From UBA6522 sp965262365 (GTDB lineage: Bacteria > Pseudomonadota > Gammaproteobacteria > Steroidobacterales > Rariloculaceae), in the NCBI GenBank assembly GCA_965262365.1, contig OZ253541.1, positions 124,001-188,000 of the forward strand: DNA of 64,000 nucleotides, given 5' to 3'. Made by a program: the position numbers and the translations under genes. Positions 60,699-64,000 of this stretch are shown here, in pieces; the first letter of the stretch is position 1; the number at the start of each line of letters is the position of its first letter. The notes beneath the pieces are model-generated. The model made no database searches, was not told where the DNA came from, and worked only from the letters and a program-made list of their open reading frames with translations.

Positions 60699-60960
60699 GT
60701 GAAAGACGCCGAACGGTTTGCGATCCCTTCCCGCCTGGACGATCCGGAGCGGTGGCTGTTCTGGACGATGGACGAGGCGGCGGTGCTGATGGGTCCGGCG
60801 ATGCTGGGGTTGGCGGCCAACGCGTTCGTCGCGGGCCTTGCGATCGGGGTGGGCGGCTGGCTCGTGCTCAGGCGGATCAAGCGCGGCGGGCGCGCCGGGA
60901 TCGTGATGCACGCGGTGTACTGGTTTCTGCCGGGCGAGGTGCTCCGTCTTCAGGGCGCGC
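60699..60960 (+). pseudogene. traL: TraL, C-terminal end lost at a rearrangement junction
   Basis: GTG at 60699 opens MKDAERFAIPSRLDDPERW, with LFWTMDEAAVLMGPAMLGL, a second hydrophobic segment AFVAGLAIGVGGWL and HAVYWFLPGEVLRL. These are hallmarks of TraL, a small membrane protein of F-type type IV secretion. After about residue 85 the frame continues into DNA that is antisense to a ParB gene and has no normal stop. It is disrupted by a rearrangement. Confidence 0.75.
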
Positions 60961-61736
60961 CTGCGAGCCGGGTCGTCGAACCAGATGCCTCTTTCGTCCT
61001 CCTCCGCGAAAAGATCGCGCGTCAGCACCCCGCCGGCGGCTTCGTACGCGTCCGCGCCGACGAATCTCGCCAGAGCCGAAGTCGCAGGCATTCTGCCCTC
61101 CGTCAGGAGCCTGCGGACCTGCCACACGCTCGGGCCGTAGTGCTGGGCCTTGAGTTCCTCCCACACGGCGAGTTGCAGCTTCGCATCGCCGGTGACGCAA
61201 AACGCCTGCAGGCATTGCAGTCCCATCTCCCCGGCGCGATACGCATCGAGCAATTCCGGCGCCGCATTGCCGAGGCGCAGCCTCTGTTCGACCGTGCGTT
61301 CGGAGACGCCGAACCGCGCGGCGATTTCCGCGACGGTGCCGCCGTCGCCGGCGATGCGGGCAAAGGCCTCGACCTGGTCGGCCGGGTGCATGGCCGCGCG
61401 CACGGTGTTTTCCGCGAGCGACAGCTCGGCGGCGTTGTCATCGTGCGTGACGACGTGGCAGGGAACGGGGTGATCGGGCGCGACGGCGCCGTCGTCGGCC
61501 AGCGACTTAAGCGCCGCCAGGCGCCGGCCGCCGGCGATGACCTCGTAGCGGGTCTCGGCTTCGGTGTCGGCGGCCTGGGGGCGGACAAGGAGGTTTTTCA
61601 GCAGCCCGTGGGCGGCGATGGACGCCTTGAGCTGGTCGAACGCCGCGCCGTCGGCGGGCGTTTTTCGGACGTTCTCGGGCGAGGGCGCGAGCGAGGCAAG
61701 GGCAATGCAGCGGATCGTGCGTTCGGTATCGGTCAT
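60960..61736 (-). pseudogene. ParB-family partition protein, C-terminal part lost
   Basis: The start at 61736 follows GAGGAG. The first 260 residues are a good ParB/Spo0J protein: LASLAPSPENVRKT, YEVIAGGRRLAALKSLA, ELSLAENTVRAAMHPADQ and the helix-turn-helix VAEIAARFGVSERTVEQRL. LARFVGADAYEAAGG and LFAEEDERGIWFDDPA follow. The frame then enters sequence antisense to TraL and the pilin. Full-length plasmid or ICE ParB proteins are several hundred residues longer. It shares its break point with TraL. Confidence 0.8.
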
Positions 61737-61900
61737 GGCGGCTCCTCGGAAGTATCCGGCGCGGGGCACGGACGGGTTGGAAACGGAGGGCGCGGCGATG
61801 ACTCCGGCCGCCTTCCGGCTCGCCCTAGACCGCGCCCGCCCCGAACCCTCGCGGGCGCGGGACGGGTCGGCGGCGAGGGGGGCGGAGAAGGTCGTTCGGA

Positions 61901-62410
61901 CTATATCCAGCCTTTCTCGGCGAGGCTGACGAACGCGCCGTCGGTGACGACCAGGTGATCGAGCAACCGCACGTCGATCAGCGCCAGCGCCCGGTCGAGC
62001 TTCCGGGTGATGTTGCGGTCGGATTCGGAGGGCTCCGCTACGCCGGAGGGGCGGTTATGGAAGAGCACTACGGCCGCGGCGTTTTTCTCAAGCGCCTGCT
62101 GCACGACGACCCTCGGGTACACCGCCGCCTCGTCGACGGTGCCCTGGAACAGCTCGGCGATTTCGATCAGGCGGTGCCGCGTATCCAGATAAACGATGCC
62201 GAACACCTCGTTGCGCCGCCCGGTGAGTTTCAGGCGCAGGAACCCTTCGATATCCTCGGGCGAGGTGAAGGCGCGCCCCGGGCGGTAGCGGGCCGACAGC
62301 ACGGCAAGCGCGAGCTTTATCACGGAGGATTTCTCCGGCTTGGAGAGCGACGCGGGCGTCAGGGAGCCGAAACGGTTGTCGGACGGGCGGGTTGTCGGGG
62401 ATGCAGCCAT
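61901..62410 (-). CDS. radC: RadC/JAB domain protein with altered metal motif
   Basis: From the ATG at 62410 the product is 169 residues. It has the RadC layout: VIKLALAVLSARYRPGRAF, FGIVYLDTRHRLIEIAELF, VVQQALEKNAAAVVLFHN, DHLVVTDGAFVSLAEKG. The JAMM motif reads FHNRPSGVAEPSESD. The second metal histidine (normally HNHPSG) is Arg. Such RadC proteins are common on integrative elements, although their role is unclear. The change may abolish metal-dependent activity. It lies on the same strand as the truncated ParB gene. Confidence 0.85.
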   Translation of the reverse strand: MAASPTTRPSDNRFGSLTPASLSKPEKSSVIKLALAVLSARYRPGRAFTSPEDIEGFLRLKLTGRRNEVFGIVYLDTRHRLIEIAELFQGTVDEAAVYPRVVVQQALEKNAAAVVLFHNRPSGVAEPSESDRNITRKLDRALALIDVRLLDHLVVTDGAFVSLAEKGWI

Positions 62411-62697
62411 GAGTGGATCGCTCCTGGAAGTGCCTTCTTTAAGGGATGTCGAACGGAGGGAGGGCGGAGTGACTCCGGGCCGGACACGGCTACGCCACGC
62501 CCTGCCCCGGAATTCGTCCGGCCGGAAGCGCCCTCGGGCTCCGCGCGGCGCGGGGCCATGGACGGGTGAACGGCTGGGGGTGGCCAGTCGCGCCGTGGCC
62601 GGTTCGATCGGCGGTGGCGGGTAAAATGGACGGTCCGGATATCGGCGGACGGTTGTTCGGCCAACGGGCTTGAAGGGCGTTGCGCGAGGGAGGCGAT

Positions 62698-63555
62698 GTG
62701 GACGTGAAACGGTGGGATTGGGCGGGTGAAGTGGCGCCGGCAAGGACGCGGCTCGACGCCGACAGCGCGAAGGCGCTCATGTGCGAGCCCTCGGCCCGAA
62801 ACCGGGCACTGCGCCTGGCGACGGACCTGACGGAGGAGGAACTCGCGGGTTCGGCGTTCGTCGCCAACGCCCTGGTGCTGCTTGAGGAGGCGGCCCGGCA
62901 AGGGTGGCTGTGGGTCACGGACCGGGGCTGCCTGCAGCTCGCGACGGTCGCGGCGATGCGCGCGTCGATGCACTGGCCGGGCATGGAAGCCACTGAAGTC
63001 CATCGGGCGGACAAGGCGCTTCGCGAGGAGTACGTGGGGGAACTTCATCTGCTGCGCCGGCTGTTGGAGATGGCGGGGTTGGTGCGGCGGACCCCGATCT
63101 GGCTTGAATTGACGCCGGCGGGGCGCGAGATGCTGGAACCGGGGAAGCGTGGCCGGCTGCAGGCGCTGCTGTTTCGCCAGGCGTTGTGGCATGTGGATCT
63201 GTCGGCGTTCCTGCGCGGCGTGCCGCGCGGCGTGCCCGGGACGTGGCCGCAGGGCGAGGACGTGGGGGTGCTGTTGTGGTGCCTTTCGGCGGTGGGCGGG
63301 CAATGGCGGGGAGGGGGCACGCTCACGGCGCTGTGCACGGTGGCGGAGGACTCGATCCCCGAGGCGCACTGGAACCCGCCGGCGTGGATGTTCGCCGAGC
63401 GCATTCTCGGTCCGTTGCGCTGGTTCGGGCTGATGCAGTGCCGCGAACCGCGGGTCACGGGGGAGGTTCGGCGCTGGCGCAAGACGGCGCTGTTCGACCG
63501 GTTTCTGTCGTTCGATGTGCGGCTCGCGGACCGTCGCGGACAGGCGAACCGCTAG
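62698..63555 (+). CDS. Hypothetical protein of the integrative element
   Basis: GTG at 62698 is chosen because GGGAGG lies five bases upstream; a TTG at 62680 is in frame. The 285-residue product has no signal peptide. It is rich in Arg, Trp and Glu, with LRLATDLTEEELAGSAFVAN, a winged-helix-like GELHLLRRLLEMAGLVRRTP, and a C-terminal RWRKTALFDRFLSFDVRL. Similar proteins accompany ParB/RadC on integrative elements, but no function is known. Confidence 0.6.
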   Translation: MDVKRWDWAGEVAPARTRLDADSAKALMCEPSARNRALRLATDLTEEELAGSAFVANALVLLEEAARQGWLWVTDRGCLQLATVAAMRASMHWPGMEATEVHRADKALREEYVGELHLLRRLLEMAGLVRRTPIWLELTPAGREMLEPGKRGRLQALLFRQALWHVDLSAFLRGVPRGVPGTWPQGEDVGVLLWCLSAVGGQWRGGGTLTALCTVAEDSIPEAHWNPPAWMFAERILGPLRWFGLMQCREPRVTGEVRRWRKTALFDRFLSFDVRLADRRGQANR

Positions 63556-63635
63556 GTCGTTTCGCGTGGCCCGCTGAACCGGGGCCGGGCGCTCACGGGG
63601 CGGCGCGGCGCGGGGGCGGTGCCCGGCGGTTATGA

Positions 63636-63974
63636 TTGGCGGTGCACGGTCGAATGGACGCCGGGAACAGGCGGAAGGCGCTCATGGGCATGGACGAGGG
63701 GCAATTCAGCAGGGGGCAAGTGGGAAAGGTGAACGGGATTGGAAAATCGGTCGGCGACGCGAAGCGCAAAGCGGTGCTCGGCATGAGGGGGTCAATGCAG
63801 GCGAAGGGGTTGGGTGCCCGTCGGGCGGACCCGGTGGCGCGGAAGATCGAACGGGCGGTGGCGGGATTGGAGTCCGATCGGACGATAAAGCCGGGTCGAT
63901 ACGGCTACAGGGTGTGCCGTGGCGGGGGCAAGGGCGCGTGGGGGTTCGTCGCGAGGAGGGAGGAGAATCCGTGA
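63636..63974 (+). CDS. Small basic hypothetical protein
   Basis: The product is about 110 residues and strongly basic (GRMDAGNRRKALMGMDEG, GARRADPVARKIERAVAGLE, KPGRYGYRVCRGGGKGAWG). It is unrecognised. Its TGA overlaps the GTG start of the next gene, which suggests it is genuine and co-translated. It may bind nucleic acid. Confidence 0.45.
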   Translation: MAVHGRMDAGNRRKALMGMDEGQFSRGQVGKVNGIGKSVGDAKRKAVLGMRGSMQAKGLGARRADPVARKIERAVAGLESDRTIKPGRYGYRVCRGGGKGAWGFVARREENP

Positions 63975-64000
63975 GCGGGCGGCGCTGGAGCAAATGGCAG
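63971..64000 (+). CDS. Start of a gene leaving the window
   Basis: GTG at 63971 overlaps the preceding stop (GTGA) and opens MSGRRWSKWQ. Only ten codons are visible, so the product cannot be named. Confidence 0.4.
   Translation, partial: MSGRRWSKWQ

Noticed and set aside
60960..61958. Extension of the TraL frame to 419 residues as a real fusion protein
   Set aside because: Beyond about 60960 the frame is antisense to a good ParB gene, so it is read-through after a rearrangement, not a domain fusion.

Overview
The window looks like chromosomal DNA from a Gram-negative, GC-rich proteobacterium, probably an aerobic marine or host-associated gammaproteobacterium. This rests on a TonB-dependent receptor, Tat and lipoprotein signal peptides, molybdenum and PQQ dehydrogenases, and CCA-encoding tRNAs. 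The lineage is inference, because no rRNA or marker gene is present. The DNA is a metabolic island set between three kinds of mobile DNA, and it holds many gene remnants.

Layout. (1) 1-2.4 kb: one end of a three-gene transposon (zinc-ribbon DUF6431 protein, DDE transposase, ExeA-like ATPase) lying against the 5' end of a large Ig/beta-propeller protein (2.5-5.2 kb) that has no signal peptide. (2) 5.5-7.6 kb: an IS1634/IS4-type insertion sequence. (3) 7.9-8.7 kb: an XRE regulator and a small promoter-ORF-terminator unit. (4) 8.7-11.6 kb: a boxA element and a dense same-strand array of 24 tRNA genes covering 17 amino acids, several with unusual structure, followed by a broken Doc toxin gene. 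(5) 11.8-38.6 kb: an accessory oxidative-metabolism region. It has a PQQ dehydrogenase, a formate dehydrogenase with FdsA split in two plus FdsD, an IorAB-type molybdenum hydroxylase, a metallo-hydrolase, an amidohydrolase, a bicupin and an NHL lipoprotein. These are interleaved with about ten members of one exported family (DUF6152 and its companion C-terminal domain). A host tRNA-Pro lies at 38.1 kb. (6) 38.8-49.4 kb: a lactate-type permease, a BCCT-like transporter, a BetI-type repressor, a TonB receptor and a BetA-type oxidoreductase form a choline/betaine-like cluster. A gamma-glutamyltransferase and a dead PaaZ gene follow. (7) 49.7-53.1 kb: a DUF5916 outer-membrane protein and a split DUF6152-type pair. 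(8) 53.3-59.3 kb: two tandem tyrosine integrases and a cargo of small secreted proteins of unknown function. (9) 59.5-64 kb: an integrative/conjugative element fragment (HTH protein, F-type pilin, TraL, ParB, RadC) in which TraL and ParB are cut at the same rearrangement junction.

How the genes may work together. The exported oxidoreductases and the DUF6152 proteins all act in the envelope. Every DUF6152 protein with an intact leader has a His-His pair at its predicted mature N terminus, and all eight DUF6152 domains have a conserved (N/M)PH motif. This suggests a small metal site, possibly copper, so the region may be a periplasmic redox or catabolic module. The tRNA array is the other outstanding feature. 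It has its own antitermination-like leader, and it includes anticodons that would not need TadA or TilS modification.
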